NCBI RefSeq assembly: GCF_907164905.1
Contig: NZ_CAJRAF010000001.1
Location: 407,001-471,000 of the forward strand
DNA length: 64,000 bases
Direction: 5' to 3'
From: Dyadobacter sp. CECT 9275
GTDB taxonomy: Bacteria; Bacteroidota; Bacteroidia; Cytophagales; Spirosomataceae
The notes beneath the pieces are model-generated. The model saw only the letters and a program-made list of their open reading frames with translations, was not told where the DNA came from and made no database searches. How positions within the stretch are numbered: the first letter of the stretch is position 1; each line of letters starts with the position of its first letter. Below, in pieces: positions 50,833 through 60,574 of the stretch. The position numbers and the translations under genes are program-made.

Positions 50833-53361
50833 ATGTCAGTAAATAAGATAAGGGGTAGTGCAGGACGGCCCAAAGATGAAGACTTGGCAAAGCAGTCGTC
50901 CAGATTATCTCTGGATTGGGAGAGCCTTTTTTTGAGCCCTAAAAGTTCGCTGGCATGGGGTATATTCTTTCTTATCCTCGGCCTGATTCTTGAAATTTCC
51001 TTTTTGTCCTACATCGTAACGGGTATCTCAGACCAGAGCGTTGTGGACGGGCTGGGGCAGCAATCCATCCGCGATGCAGGGCGGCAAACACGAAACGCCC
51101 TGGGTGTTCTGGGGGCAACTTTTTCTCACATTTTTGTATATCGCTGGTTCGGCGTGGGGGCACTTCTGATACCTATCATCTCCTTTGTTTCAGGTTGGAA
51201 AATTGCTTTTGGAAGGGAGCTGCTTGCACTTAACAAAACCACCAAAGAGGTAATCTTTTTTACCATCTGGATCAGTACACTGATGGGATATATTGTCCTG
51301 ATGAGCAATACGGAAAATAACCTGAGCTTTATTTCGGGCGGAATTGGTTACGCCATCAATGTGTTTCTTTTCGACTGGCTGAAATGGGGAAGTGTCATTC
51401 CCATTGTGTTCGCGTTGTTTTTGTTTTCGGTTTACTTCTATGATACCCAGTCGTTGTTCAGAGGTTTTCAGCGTAATGATCCGGAGGCGGATCCCGAGCC
51501 GGACGAAGAGGAGGAACTTACCGAAGAAATACCTGTGGTGGCGAAAAGGAAGTATCAGTCTGTACTGAATGATACCTACGACGATGAGGATGAAGTACCG
51601 GAACCAGAAGTTGTAAGCGAACCAGACATAGTTCAGCCCCCGTTAATAGCCACCCCTCCGGTTGTGGTAGCGGAGCCGGTCAAGGCGGTGACGGAGGTCG
51701 AGTTTTCGGATGCCCCGGCACCTCAGCCTTTGGTGAATAAGGATGCCGTTCTTGAGCTGGAAGTGGAAGATACCACGAGCCAGAAGGAACCTGTAATGGC
51801 CGAGGAGGATGATGACGATATAAATGCGTCCATCCTGCGGGAATTTGGCCAGTACGATCACACACTGGACCTGCCCTCCTACCAGTTCCCTAATCTGGGA
51901 TTGCTGAGCGACGCCATCGATAATCAGGAGAAAGTAACACAGGAAGAGCTGGAAAGCAACAAGACCCGCATTGTGGATACCCTTGGAAGTTACGGCATCA
52001 ATATCTCCAAGATAAAAGCTACTATAGGGCCGACGGTCACTTTGTATGAAATCATCCCGGAGGCCGGTGTGAGAATTTCCAAGATCAAAAACCTGGAAGG
52101 AGACATAGCGCTAAGTCTTGCTGCGCTGGGTATCCGGATCATTGCCCCAATGCCCGGACGTGGAACAATTGGAATAGAAGTCCCCAACAAGAATCGCGAA
52201 ACGGTCTTTATCCGGTCCGTTTTGTCGAATGAGCGTTTCCAGAAATCGACCTATGATCTACCGGTGATTTTGGGTAAAACCATTTCCAATGAAATTCATA
52301 TTGCCGATCTGGCCAAAATGCCTCACCTGCTCATGGCCGGGGCAACAGGGCAGGGTAAGTCTGTGGGATTGAACGTTATTCTCGCGTCTCTGATCTATAA
52401 AAAACATCCGGCTGAATTGAAATTTGTGCTGGTGGATCCTAAAAAGGTAGAATTAACACTTTTCAACAAGCTCGAAAGGCATTTCCTAGCCAAGCTTCCT
52501 GGGGCCGAAGAAGCCATTATTACCGATACCAAAAAGGTTATTTTTACCCTGAATTCGCTTTGCATTGAAATGGATTCAAGGTATGATCTGCTAAAAGAGG
52601 CGGCGGTTCGTAATCTGAAGGAATACAATGCCAAATTTGCCCAGAGAAGATTGAGCCCTGAAAAGGGACATCGCTTTCTGCCCTACATTGTTCTGGTGAT
52701 CGATGAGCTTGCCGACCTGATGATGACTGCGGGCAAGGAAGTGGAAACTCCGATAGCGAGGCTGGCTCAGCTGGCCCGGGCGGTAGGAATTCACCTGGTA
52801 GTGGCTACGCAGCGTCCTTCGGTAAAGGTTATTACGGGTCTGATCAAGGCCAACTTTCCGGCCAGGTTGTCTTTCCGGGTAACATCCAGTATCGATTCCC
52901 GCACCATTCTCGATATGGGCGGAGCGGAACAGCTTGTTGGACAGGGAGATATGCTGTTGGCGATTAACTCTGAAGTGATCCGTTTACAGTGCCCCTTTAT
53001 TGATACCAGGGAAATTGAAGATGTTTGTGATTTCATCGGCTCGCAGAGAGGATATGATGGGGCCTATGCCTTGCCGGAATATGAAGGAGAGGAAGGCTCC
53101 GATTCTAAAAGCGACCTTAATCCCGAGGATTTTGACGGCCTGTTGCCCGACGCCGCCCGGCTGATCGTGACTCACCAGCAAGGGAGTACTTCTCTAATTC
53201 AGCGTAAAATGAAGCTTGGGTATAACCGTGCGGGCCGTATCATGGACCAGCTTGAACTGATTGGCGTGGTGGGCCCTTTCACGGGCAGCAAAGCAAGAGA
53301 CGTGATGTTCCATGACCTGAATATGCTCGAAGAACATCTTAGTACCATGGGTATTGGCTAG
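50833..53361 (+). CDS. ftsK: DNA translocase FtsK
   Basis: The 842-residue protein has four membrane spans in its N-terminal 200 residues, a Glu/Pro/Asp-rich linker (about 205-320, with long acidic stretches), then the RecA-like motor: Walker A GATGQGKSVGLN (around 503-514), Walker B VLVIDELADLMMT, ATQRPSVKVITGLIKANFP and GGAEQLVGQGDML. The C-terminal winged-helix gamma domain (LIVTHQQGSTSLIQRKMKLGYNRAGRIMDQLE) reads KOPS-type DNA. It moves chromosome ends through the division septum. lolA follows 123 nt later, a pairing typical of Bacteroidota. Confidence 0.97.
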   Translation: MSVNKIRGSAGRPKDEDLAKQSSRLSLDWESLFLSPKSSLAWGIFFLILGLILEISFLSYIVTGISDQSVVDGLGQQSIRDAGRQTRNALGVLGATFSHIFVYRWFGVGALLIPIISFVSGWKIAFGRELLALNKTTKEVIFFTIWISTLMGYIVLMSNTENNLSFISGGIGYAINVFLFDWLKWGSVIPIVFALFLFSVYFYDTQSLFRGFQRNDPEADPEPDEEEELTEEIPVVAKRKYQSVLNDTYDDEDEVPEPEVVSEPDIVQPPLIATPPVVVAEPVKAVTEVEFSDAPAPQPLVNKDAVLELEVEDTTSQKEPVMAEEDDDDINASILREFGQYDHTLDLPSYQFPNLGLLSDAIDNQEKVTQEELESNKTRIVDTLGSYGINISKIKATIGPTVTLYEIIPEAGVRISKIKNLEGDIALSLAALGIRIIAPMPGRGTIGIEVPNKNRETVFIRSVLSNERFQKSTYDLPVILGKTISNEIHIADLAKMPHLLMAGATGQGKSVGLNVILASLIYKKHPAELKFVLVDPKKVELTLFNKLERHFLAKLPGAEEAIITDTKKVIFTLNSLCIEMDSRYDLLKEAAVRNLKEYNAKFAQRRLSPEKGHRFLPYIVLVIDELADLMMTAGKEVETPIARLAQLARAVGIHLVVATQRPSVKVITGLIKANFPARLSFRVTSSIDSRTILDMGGAEQLVGQGDMLLAINSEVIRLQCPFIDTREIEDVCDFIGSQRGYDGAYALPEYEGEEGSDSKSDLNPEDFDGLLPDAARLIVTHQQGSTSLIQRKMKLGYNRAGRIMDQLELIGVVGPFTGSKARDVMFHDLNMLEEHLSTMGIG

Positions 53362-53484
53362 ATTTTTGTATTTAACGGATAACCTTCCCCAAAGGACGTT
53401 AAACGGGGGAACATGTTTCCGGTCCAATGGATGTCTGGTTTTATTTTAAATTGAATTCACAACCCGCTTAATAATAAATTTTTT

Positions 53485-54135
53485 ATGAATACTTCGAAAA
53501 TCACTAAACTAATCCCGTTTGCCGTAATGGTTCTAACCCTGATTTTTCAATCCTCGTTTGCACAGGGAGACAAAAAGTCGACGGCCATTTTGGATGCCAT
53601 GAGTACCAAATATCAGAAAATGAAATCCTTCAAGGCGCTGTTTACTTATACGCCGGAGGGGGGGACTGCCCTTAAGGGTGATGTTACGGTAAAAGGTACC
53701 AAGTTTCGCCTGAAAATGGCAGGCCAGGAGATTTATAATGATGGCAAGCTGATGGCCACCTACATCAAAGAAACAAATGAAGTAAACCTTCAGGATTTTG
53801 ATCCTTCATCTGCCGGGGAGCTGGATCCGACGAAGATCTATTCGGCTTATAAAAAAGGTTTCAAGCACAATTTCCTACAGGAGAAAAAAGACGGAAAGGA
53901 TGTGGTTGAAGTTGTTGAGCTTACGTCGACCAATAAAAACAGCCAGGTGGCAAAAGTGCAGCTGCTGATCAGCAAGGTTGACAAAACAATTAAAAGCTGG
54001 AAAATTTTCCAGAAAAACGGACAGAAAGTAGACTATAAAGTGGAGCAGTTCCAGCCTGATGTAGCTGTTGCCGATAATTTTTTCACATTCAATTCCAAGC
54101 AGTACCCCGGCGTGGAAGTTGTGGATCTGAGATAG
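53485..54135 (+). CDS. LolA-family outer-membrane lipoprotein carrier
   Basis: The 216-residue protein has a signal peptide (to about residue 26, SSFAQG) and the LolA fold: initial helix ILDAMSTKYQKMKSFKALF, strands TPEGGTALKGDVTVKGTKFRLKM and MATYIKETNEVNLQDFD, and a C-terminal VADNFFTFNSKQYPGVEVVDL. It would ferry lipoproteins across the periplasm from LolCDE to the outer membrane. The ftsK-lolA order is conserved in this phylum and supports the assignment. A terminator follows at 54160. Confidence 0.88.
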   Translation: MNTSKITKLIPFAVMVLTLIFQSSFAQGDKKSTAILDAMSTKYQKMKSFKALFTYTPEGGTALKGDVTVKGTKFRLKMAGQEIYNDGKLMATYIKETNEVNLQDFDPSSAGELDPTKIYSAYKKGFKHNFLQEKKDGKDVVEVVELTSTNKNSQVAKVQLLISKVDKTIKSWKIFQKNGQKVDYKVEQFQPDVAVADNFFTFNSKQYPGVEVVDLR

Positions 54136-54159
54136 AACATAACCTTTTTTGCACGAATC

Positions 54160-54195
54160 AAAGGCCTTCATTCAGAAACGGATTGAAGGCCTTTT
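54160..54195 (+). terminator. Rho-independent terminator after lolA
   Basis: AAAGGCCTTCA (54160-54170) and TGAAGGCCTTTT (54184-54195) form a perfect stem of 11 bp with a 13-nt loop, ending in T. Confidence 0.85.
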
Positions 54196-54226
54196 CGTAT
54201 ACGCTCGGCAGAGGAAACATGAAATA

Positions 54227-54263
54227 AAACGCCCTCTGTCCTATTGCAGGTCAGAGGGCGTTT
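54227..54263 (-). terminator. Terminator of the nag-locus transcript
   Basis: AAACGCCCTCTG (54227-54238) and CAGAGGGCGTTT (54252-54263) form a perfect 12-bp stem with a 13-nt loop; on the minus strand it is followed by TTATTT. It stands 18 nt beyond the stop at 54282, closing the last gene of the minus-strand cluster. Confidence 0.9.
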
Positions 54264-54281
54264 GAGTTAACCACCAGATTT

Positions 54282-55664
54282 TTATTTCTTCTCCTTCGCC
54301 AGTTTCAGCGCTGAGGTAGTTGTGTAATATTTGGCTACCATGTTTGGTACTTCCCATGCAGGTAACTTACCTTCCTTGAGATATTCCATGTATTTGTTGG
54401 CAACCTGGGCGAAATGAGATTCGTGGCCTGTGTCGTATTTGGCAGGTATTGTAATTTCCCAGCCTTTGTCGTTTTTCTTTAACTCGATACCTGGAAACTT
54501 ATCCTGAACGGATTTGAATGCAGTGGCCAGCGCTGCTTCATAAGTTTTATCCTTTTCAACCGGCTCGATATATAGTACCGGCTTGAACTTCTGGTCTTTT
54601 CCCTGGCGGACAATCAGGTTGGCTTTAGAGCCTTTCATGATCGAATAGTGGGTATCTCCCGTTCCTTCCGGTGCCTGGAAGTTCCAGTAAACTGCCACAC
54701 GGGCGTTAACACCTTTTAGTTTATAATTTATTTCGCCGTTTGCATATACACTCAGTACCGTATCCTTTACATCCTTGCTGAGGAAATCGGGGAATTTTTC
54801 ACTTTTGGTAACCAATTTGAACTGGGAAGCAGTAACCTCCGTAGCTTTTCTTTTTGCGGAAAGCAGCTCAATGTCTTTTTTATAATCCAGGGTTACGTTA
54901 GGGAAACAGCTCCATTGCACCAGGTCTACCAGGTGTGTGGTAACATCCACTATTCCTTCACCCTGCTGATTTACGTCAAAAAACCAGGTAGGGCGGATCA
55001 GCGGTTCGCCGGATATATATTTAAAAAAGTGATGCACGCTTTCTTTTACAACGGCCGGGTCCTGTGGCGTTCCTTTTTGCAGTTCACCGAAAATATCGGG
55101 TAAAGAGGCCAGTTCGCGCTGCAAGGTATTGGTAATTTCGTAGCGTTCTGTCATGATATCATAAAGCAGTACCTTATTTTTATCAGCGCTTGCAAAGGCT
55201 TCCTGAAGCAAGCCAAAGCCCGCATCGTCGATCGCCATCGGCTTGTCTGCCAGTACATTCAGGCCTGCATCTACCGACTTTTTGATATAGTCAGTTTTCT
55301 TTTGATTGTTTCCTGCCAGTACCACTACATTACCTTTCTTTTCGGCAAGCATTTTGTCCAGGAAGTCAGGACCGGTATATACCTCTTCTTTCCAGCTTGT
55401 TGCGTCTTCCGGGCGGGTATTGTACTTTTCAATTTTGTCCAGATACGCTTTCACGTCAGGCCCTTCGGAAGCGTAAACATGTACTAGGGAGTCAACATCC
55501 TCGTACATAGATTTTTGTACCAGGGCCGCATGGAAATGACCCGGTTCTACAACTAGCAGACTTAGCGGTTTGGACTTGGCCTGCGTGGTTTCTTTGGTGG
55601 TATTACATCCCTGGTTCAATGCAAGTATGCCGCTCAGCGCAACGGTTATAAGTTTTGTCTTCAT
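54282..55664 (-). CDS. Lipoprotein Gfo/Idh/MocA-family oxidoreductase
   Basis: The 460-residue protein has a lipoprotein signal (ALNQGC, Cys20), then a Rossmann-like half with an unusual dinucleotide loop (LLVVEPGHFHAALV) where others have GxGxxG, ADKPMAID in the position of the catalytic EKP motif, and a long C-terminal domain of the type annotated as putative oxidoreductase C-terminal. The altered loop suggests a tightly bound cofactor or altered binding. It is the last gene of the minus-strand carbohydrate cluster and the only oxidoreductase here that is lipid-anchored. The sugar it oxidises is unknown. Confidence 0.85.
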   Translation of the reverse strand: MKTKLITVALSGILALNQGCNTTKETTQAKSKPLSLLVVEPGHFHAALVQKSMYEDVDSLVHVYASEGPDVKAYLDKIEKYNTRPEDATSWKEEVYTGPDFLDKMLAEKKGNVVVLAGNNQKKTDYIKKSVDAGLNVLADKPMAIDDAGFGLLQEAFASADKNKVLLYDIMTERYEITNTLQRELASLPDIFGELQKGTPQDPAVVKESVHHFFKYISGEPLIRPTWFFDVNQQGEGIVDVTTHLVDLVQWSCFPNVTLDYKKDIELLSAKRKATEVTASQFKLVTKSEKFPDFLSKDVKDTVLSVYANGEINYKLKGVNARVAVYWNFQAPEGTGDTHYSIMKGSKANLIVRQGKDQKFKPVLYIEPVEKDKTYEAALATAFKSVQDKFPGIELKKNDKGWEITIPAKYDTGHESHFAQVANKYMEYLKEGKLPAWEVPNMVAKYYTTTSALKLAKEKK

Positions 55665-55771
55665 TTGATTGGTTAAATTTACTTTCTGGTATGGTCAGAA
55701 AGTTAGGGATAATGACCGGCATCGGAATTTTGTAATATATTTTCATTCCTGATACCTGTCCGTTCCTAACT

Positions 55772-56569
55772 TCAAGCCTGACTATAAGACGAGATTTCCC
55801 TCAATTTACCTGCACTGTCTTTGTCAATAAATAACGTAACGTTCGGGTGGTTCCTTAAAACGGTGGAAGGGTAAGCCTCCTGAATGTCATCTTCCAGTGT
55901 ATGCTGAATGGCTTCCGCCTTTTTTGTGCCAGGTACCATTGCATAAGCATATTTCGCCTTCAACAAGGCAGGAATGGTAATCGTAAGGGCATGGGTGGGA
56001 ACATCCTCAAAGGTGTCGAAGCATTCATCGTTCACTTGCTGCTGGCGGCAGGGAGTATCCAGTTCCACCTGTTTTACAATCAGCGGATCGTTAAAAAAGG
56101 CCACGTGGGGATCATTAAAAGCCAGGTGGCAGTTTTCTCCTATGCCCAGACAAACGATGTCAGTAGGGTATTTAATCAGTAAATCCGCATATCTTTTGCA
56201 TTCCGCTTCGATATCGGTAGCGTTACCGTTCAGGTAAAAAACTTGTCCGACTGGTACATGGTCAAATAATCTTACCTTAAGAAAATGCCCAAAACTCTGG
56301 GGGGCATCTCCTGGCAGGTTCACATATTCATCCATGTGGAAAGCGTTTATTTTTTCCCAGGCGATATCTTTTTCCTGCATCAGCACTTCCAGAAATTCGT
56401 TTTGAGAGGGAGCGGAGGCGAAAATGATATGAATGGTTTCCTGGGTTTTCTGAAGTTCGCGAATCTTGGCCGCTACCGTTTGAGCCGCTTCGATACCCAT
56501 AAGCCGGCGGTTTTCGAATATTTTTACGTTGAGGCGATCTATTTTAATTTCTTGTGCCTGTGTACTCAT
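55772..56569 (-). CDS. nagB: NagB-like glucosamine-6-phosphate deaminase/isomerase
   Basis: The 265-residue protein has the fold of the NagB/6-phosphogluconolactonase family: FASAPSQNEFL (phosphate loop), FHMDEYV (Asp80) and the active-site loop GIGENCHLAFNDP (142-154). In the E. coli enzyme the loop is G-x-x-N-D-G-H; here Asp becomes Asn and Gly becomes Cys147, as in a widespread subfamily with GENGH. The downstream VELDTPCRQQQV segment supports that subfamily. It likely converts GlcN-6-P to Fru-6-P plus ammonia, but a different amino sugar is possible. It follows nagA by 70 nt. Confidence 0.85.
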   Translation of the reverse strand: MSTQAQEIKIDRLNVKIFENRRLMGIEAAQTVAAKIRELQKTQETIHIIFASAPSQNEFLEVLMQEKDIAWEKINAFHMDEYVNLPGDAPQSFGHFLKVRLFDHVPVGQVFYLNGNATDIEAECKRYADLLIKYPTDIVCLGIGENCHLAFNDPHVAFFNDPLIVKQVELDTPCRQQQVNDECFDTFEDVPTHALTITIPALLKAKYAYAMVPGTKKAEAIQHTLEDDIQEAYPSTVLRNHPNVTLFIDKDSAGKLREISSYSQA

Positions 56570-56639
56570 TTCGACGAGATCAATAAGTGGTGGTTAATTA
56601 GGTATATCCGGTATTCTCGGTGAGCCGGGAGTTTTGGTT

Positions 56640-57818
56640 CTAGTTTTTCTGGTAAACCACGCTGCCCTTGACAATAGTCGTCTGGATATGAATGTTGCTG
56701 TCAAAAATGACAATGTCCGCATCCTTTCCTGCTACGACGGAGCCTTTGCGGTTTTCAACACCCATGATTCTGGCAGGTGTTGTGCTCATCATTCTTACGG
56801 CATCGAGTAGTGAAACATCGGCCATGTGAACCATGTTGCGTACGAGCCTGTCGGCGGTGGAAACGCTTCCTGCGAAGGAGGTACGGTCGGGTAATTTGGC
56901 AACTCCGTCTTCCACAATCACCTTGAGGCCGGTTGCGAGAGGTCCTAGGACACTTTCTCCTTCTGGCATGCCTGCGGCACGCATGGCGTCGGTGATCAGC
57001 GCGGTCCGGTCGGCTCCTTTGATCTTGTACACCAGTTTTAAAAGAGGCGCCGGGAGATGAACACCGTCGGCTATGATTTCCACATCCATATCCAGCAGGA
57101 AGGCACTTTCAATTGTGCCTGCATATCTGAACGCATTTTTCCTGGTTACACCCGACATGGCAGAATACAAATGTGTGGCCAGAGAATAACCGTTTTCATA
57201 CGCATCCAGCACTTCTTCATAGATGGCGTCGGTATGTGCAACGGCTGCCAGAATTCCTTTCTGTCTTAATCTTTTGCCAAAAGTAATCGCTCCGGGTAAT
57301 TCAGGTGCGGCGCTCCAGCGTGTAATGGAATCGGAATAGGCAAGTATTTCTTCATATTCCGCAGGGTCAGGATGGCGGATATAACGTGGGTCCTGCGCGC
57401 CGCGCTGGCTTACGGCAAAATAGGGTCCTTCAAGGTGCATACCCAGAAACTGTGCTCCCCGGGTATTGTTCCGATGCGCCGTTTCGTAGATATCAAGGGT
57501 TTTGAGCAAGTCTTCCTTTTCACTTGTGAGGGTAGTGGGTACCATAGCGGTGGTACCATATTGCGCATGGAGTTCCGCAATTTTCAGGAAGGCTTCTTCT
57601 GTCCCGTCCATAAAGTCATATCCACCGCCACCATGGATGTGGAGATCTATAAACCCGGGAGCCACATAATGTCCTTTGGCATCCAGGATTCGGGCATCAG
57701 GTACATCCATGTCTCTTTCATGTACTCCGGCTATGACGCCATTTTCTATCACCACCGTTCCGTTATGGATGGTCCTGTACGGTGTTAGTATCTTTCCGTT
57801 TATTATTTTAATTCTCAT
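56640..57818 (-). CDS. nagA: N-acetylglucosamine-6-phosphate deacetylase
   Basis: The 392-residue amidohydrolase has DLHIHGGGG (His60 and His62, metal site), HLEGPYF (Glu130, metal ligand), then His residues in VAHTD and THLYSAMS and the catalytic Asp in LITDAMRAAGMPEG. It removes acetate from GlcNAc-6-P. Length and motifs are those of canonical NagA. It starts 9 nt after the upstream oxidoreductase ends, so the two are in one transcript; nagB follows. A sugar kinase is not in the cluster, so the phosphorylation step must be elsewhere. Confidence 0.95.
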   Translation of the reverse strand: MRIKIINGKILTPYRTIHNGTVVIENGVIAGVHERDMDVPDARILDAKGHYVAPGFIDLHIHGGGGYDFMDGTEEAFLKIAELHAQYGTTAMVPTTLTSEKEDLLKTLDIYETAHRNNTRGAQFLGMHLEGPYFAVSQRGAQDPRYIRHPDPAEYEEILAYSDSITRWSAAPELPGAITFGKRLRQKGILAAVAHTDAIYEEVLDAYENGYSLATHLYSAMSGVTRKNAFRYAGTIESAFLLDMDVEIIADGVHLPAPLLKLVYKIKGADRTALITDAMRAAGMPEGESVLGPLATGLKVIVEDGVAKLPDRTSFAGSVSTADRLVRNMVHMADVSLLDAVRMMSTTPARIMGVENRKGSVVAGKDADIVIFDSNIHIQTTIVKGSVVYQKN

Positions 57819-57827
57819 TCTCTCAAT

Positions 57828-59147
57828 TTACACAGTGGCTACTCCGGCTACCGGAACCGGGTAATTTCCATTTTGGTCAGGCATTACCAGAGGATTAGCA
57901 TCCCATGCCAGTTTTTCCGGTACAATACTGACGTTCGATTGCATGGCCTCGTCCCATTCTATGGTCTGTCCCGAATGTGCCGCCATCCGGCCTATGATAC
58001 AGGCCATGGTACTTTTGGCACCCCATTCCGTATCATTAATCAGCTTTCCTGTGGTAATGCTTTCAAATAATTTATCGTGCTCGATCTGATAAGGATTGTG
58101 AATGATCCGATCGTTTTTTTTCCAGATTACTTTCCCGTTATGCTCTTTCAAACCGGTGGCCAGGTCGCCATAGCCTTTTGTTCCTAAGAAGGAGAACCCG
58201 TTTTTCTTCATGGTTCCATCAATATGGCGTATCTCGCTATGCAGCTTAAAGCCATCGGCATACTCATATTCTACATAAAAATGATCGTAAACATCTCCAT
58301 TGTCGGGGCCTTTAAAGGCGGAACGCCCGCCCACACCCTGCGCTCTGACGGGATACCCGTTTTTGACCCAGTTCACAACATCATCGTTGTGTATCTGAAG
58401 GCCGGCCGGTGAACCTGCCCAAAGCCAGTTGAAGTATCTCCAGTTCCTGACCTGGTATTCCATCTCGGTCCACCCTGGTTTGCGGGGTACCAGATTGATA
58501 TTGCCCACCATATAATAACAGTTGGCGGAAAGTACATCACCTATGGCACCTTCTTTGATCAGATTTACAAATTCCTGATGTGTAGGATCATAGCGATTCT
58601 GGAGGCCTACCACCACTGACAGTTTCTTCCTGGTGGCGAGTTCGCCTGTTGCCAGTATCTTCCGGATACCCGGCGCGTCTGAGGCAAGTGGCTTTTCCAT
58701 AAAAACATGTTTTGATGCCGCTATTGCTGCTTCAAAATGGTCGGGACGGAAAGGCGCCGGGGTCGCCAGCAATACTACATCGGCCAGCTCAATAGCCTTT
58801 TTGTAGGCATCAAAACCCACGAATTTATGATTCTCGGGCACGTCGATCTGCCCCTTGAGCTTTTCAATTTTGGACAAATGAAAAAAGGTTTCATCCAGCT
58901 GATCGCGGAAGACATCGGCAAGGGCCACAAGCCGTACGTTTTTTGATGCCGTTAAGGCTTGTGCCGCCGCTCCTGCACCCCGTTTACCACAGCCAATGAG
59001 TGCGATCCTGATCACATCATTGTTGGAATTGTTAACGAATACCCTTTCGGCTCCCGGGCTTAAAAGTGCTCCTCCAAGGGCAAGGGATGAATGTTTTATG
59101 AATGAGCGGCGTGACGGGAGCAAATCAGTTTCAATGATCTTTTTCAT
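57828..59147 (-). CDS. Tat-exported Gfo/Idh/MocA-family oxidoreductase
   Basis: The 439-residue protein has a twin-arginine signal (SRRSFIKHSSLALGGALL), a Rossmann half with GCGKRG, the catalytic-type motif MEKPLASDA and the C-terminal beta-sheet domain. Folded export with bound NAD is expected. It ends 9 nt before nagA and is preceded by the permease gene 29 nt away. It may oxidise a glycoside carbon before cleavage, as in the family members that act on 3-keto sugars; it lacks any visible GH109 features that I can recognise. Substrate unknown. Confidence 0.9.
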   Translation of the reverse strand: MKKIIETDLLPSRRSFIKHSSLALGGALLSPGAERVFVNNSNNDVIRIALIGCGKRGAGAAAQALTASKNVRLVALADVFRDQLDETFFHLSKIEKLKGQIDVPENHKFVGFDAYKKAIELADVVLLATPAPFRPDHFEAAIAASKHVFMEKPLASDAPGIRKILATGELATRKKLSVVVGLQNRYDPTHQEFVNLIKEGAIGDVLSANCYYMVGNINLVPRKPGWTEMEYQVRNWRYFNWLWAGSPAGLQIHNDDVVNWVKNGYPVRAQGVGGRSAFKGPDNGDVYDHFYVEYEYADGFKLHSEIRHIDGTMKKNGFSFLGTKGYGDLATGLKEHNGKVIWKKNDRIIHNPYQIEHDKLFESITTGKLINDTEWGAKSTMACIIGRMAAHSGQTIEWDEAMQSNVSIVPEKLAWDANPLVMPDQNGNYPVPVAGVATV

Positions 59148-59176
59148 AGGTTGTTGTCAATCTGAGCGGAATGATC

Positions 59177-60493
59177 TTACCAGTGTCTGAGCTTATGGCC
59201 ATACATGGCGTAAAATACCAGATAGAGATAACATGGAAGCAGCACCCAATAAGCGAGCCTGACGTCATACAAATCAGCAAAGTGGCCGTAGAACAAGGGC
59301 ATAATAGCATTTCCGCAAAGTCCCATGATCATTACGGAAGCGCCAAGTTTGGTAAAACGGCCAAGGTCGTCGAGAGCGAGGGGCCATATTCCCGCCCATA
59401 CAAGCGAGTTGGCCAGGCCCAGTAATACCACAAACCAGATGGAAATATCTGTGGTATGCCCAAGAAAACTCACCTGTCCTTTTGTAAAAATAATCAGTAA
59501 GGTAAATATGGTACCGAGTAAAGTGCAAATCCGGAGGGCATTCACCTGGCTGATGAATCTGGGAATGGTAACAATCCCGATGAGGTACCCGCAAATGGTA
59601 CAAAAGAGTGTATAGGATGGAAATACCTTCGCTTCGAGCAGGTCAATACCCATTGAATTAGCGTAACCGATGATGGTATCAATGGCAATAACCTGTGTTC
59701 CAACGTGCAGGAAAATGGCAAGAGCGCCCAGGATCAGGTGGGGAAACTGGAAAATGCTGGTTTTTCCTGCGTTGGCAGTAGCAACATCGCCAGTTTCATG
59801 CTCGGTATCTATTTCGGGCAGGGGAGAACGGTACACCAAAAAGCCCAGAACAAACAAAAAGGTACCCAGGGCAATATAGGGGTTGATCACCCGGCGGATC
59901 AGTTCGTCCAGAGCAGCACTTTTTTCAGTAGGATTCATGGTACCTAACTGTGCAAAAAGGTCAGTGTCGGTAGGCCGCAGAATCACAGCCGCAAAAATGA
60001 TGGGTGATAAAATTCCTGCCGCTTTATTACAAATACCCATCATGCTGATCCGCTGTGCAGCTCTTTCTTTCGCACCCAGAATGGTAATGTAAGGGTTTGC
60101 AGCCGTTTGTAATATGGATAAACCGATACCAATGGTGAACAAGCCGACCAGGAATATCTCATAGGTACGGGTCATGGCGGCGGGTACAAAAATAAATGCG
60201 CCCAGGGCCATTGCCCAGAAGCCAAACATCATTCCTTTTTTAAAACCAACGGATTTTAACAGGTAGGAAGACGGAACCGACATCACAAAATACGCAATGT
60301 AAAATGCGAATGCCACCAGATACGCCTGAAAGCTGGTGAGTTCACATGCAATTTTGAAATAGGGGATCAGTATGGAATTAACCCAGGAGACAAAGCCGAA
60401 AATGAAAAACATCAATCCGATCAGAAAGATGGAGATGGTGGTTTCCTTTTTGGTAAGATGTTCTACTTTTATCGCTATTGCAGCACTTTTCAT
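59177..60493 (-). CDS. FucP-type sugar:H+ symporter, probable GlcNAc permease
   Basis: The 438-residue protein has 12 spans and belongs to the FucP branch of the major facilitator superfamily: FFIFGFVSWVNSILIPYFK at the first span, MSVPSSYLLKSVGFKKGM, and GLSILQTAANPYITILG (FucP-type motif). In Bacteroidota and Shewanella, permeases of this group carry N-acetylglucosamine (NagP) and sit with nag genes. Here nagA lies two genes downstream, which supports that substrate. It is separated by 80 nt from the preceding oxidoreductase, a gap that holds the hairpin at 60511. Confidence 0.9.
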   Translation of the reverse strand: MKSAAIAIKVEHLTKKETTISIFLIGLMFFIFGFVSWVNSILIPYFKIACELTSFQAYLVAFAFYIAYFVMSVPSSYLLKSVGFKKGMMFGFWAMALGAFIFVPAAMTRTYEIFLVGLFTIGIGLSILQTAANPYITILGAKERAAQRISMMGICNKAAGILSPIIFAAVILRPTDTDLFAQLGTMNPTEKSAALDELIRRVINPYIALGTFLFVLGFLVYRSPLPEIDTEHETGDVATANAGKTSIFQFPHLILGALAIFLHVGTQVIAIDTIIGYANSMGIDLLEAKVFPSYTLFCTICGYLIGIVTIPRFISQVNALRICTLLGTIFTLLIIFTKGQVSFLGHTTDISIWFVVLLGLANSLVWAGIWPLALDDLGRFTKLGASVMIMGLCGNAIMPLFYGHFADLYDVRLAYWVLLPCYLYLVFYAMYGHKLRHW

Positions 60494-60510
60494 TCTGGTA
60501 AGAGTTAAAT

Positions 60511-60529
60511 CCCCGGGAATTTCCCGGGG
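60511..60529 (-). repeat. GC-rich intercistronic palindrome
   Basis: CCCCGGGAA and TTCCCGGGG are 9-nt arms around one T. As RNA it forms a 7-bp all-GC stem with an AAATT loop, with no T tract after it, in the gap before the permease gene. It could stabilise or process the mRNA and set unequal expression along the operon. Confidence 0.6.
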
Positions 60530-60574
60530 GTGAGGATTACAGGGTCGGGTAGGTTATGAACGGACAATTGGCAA

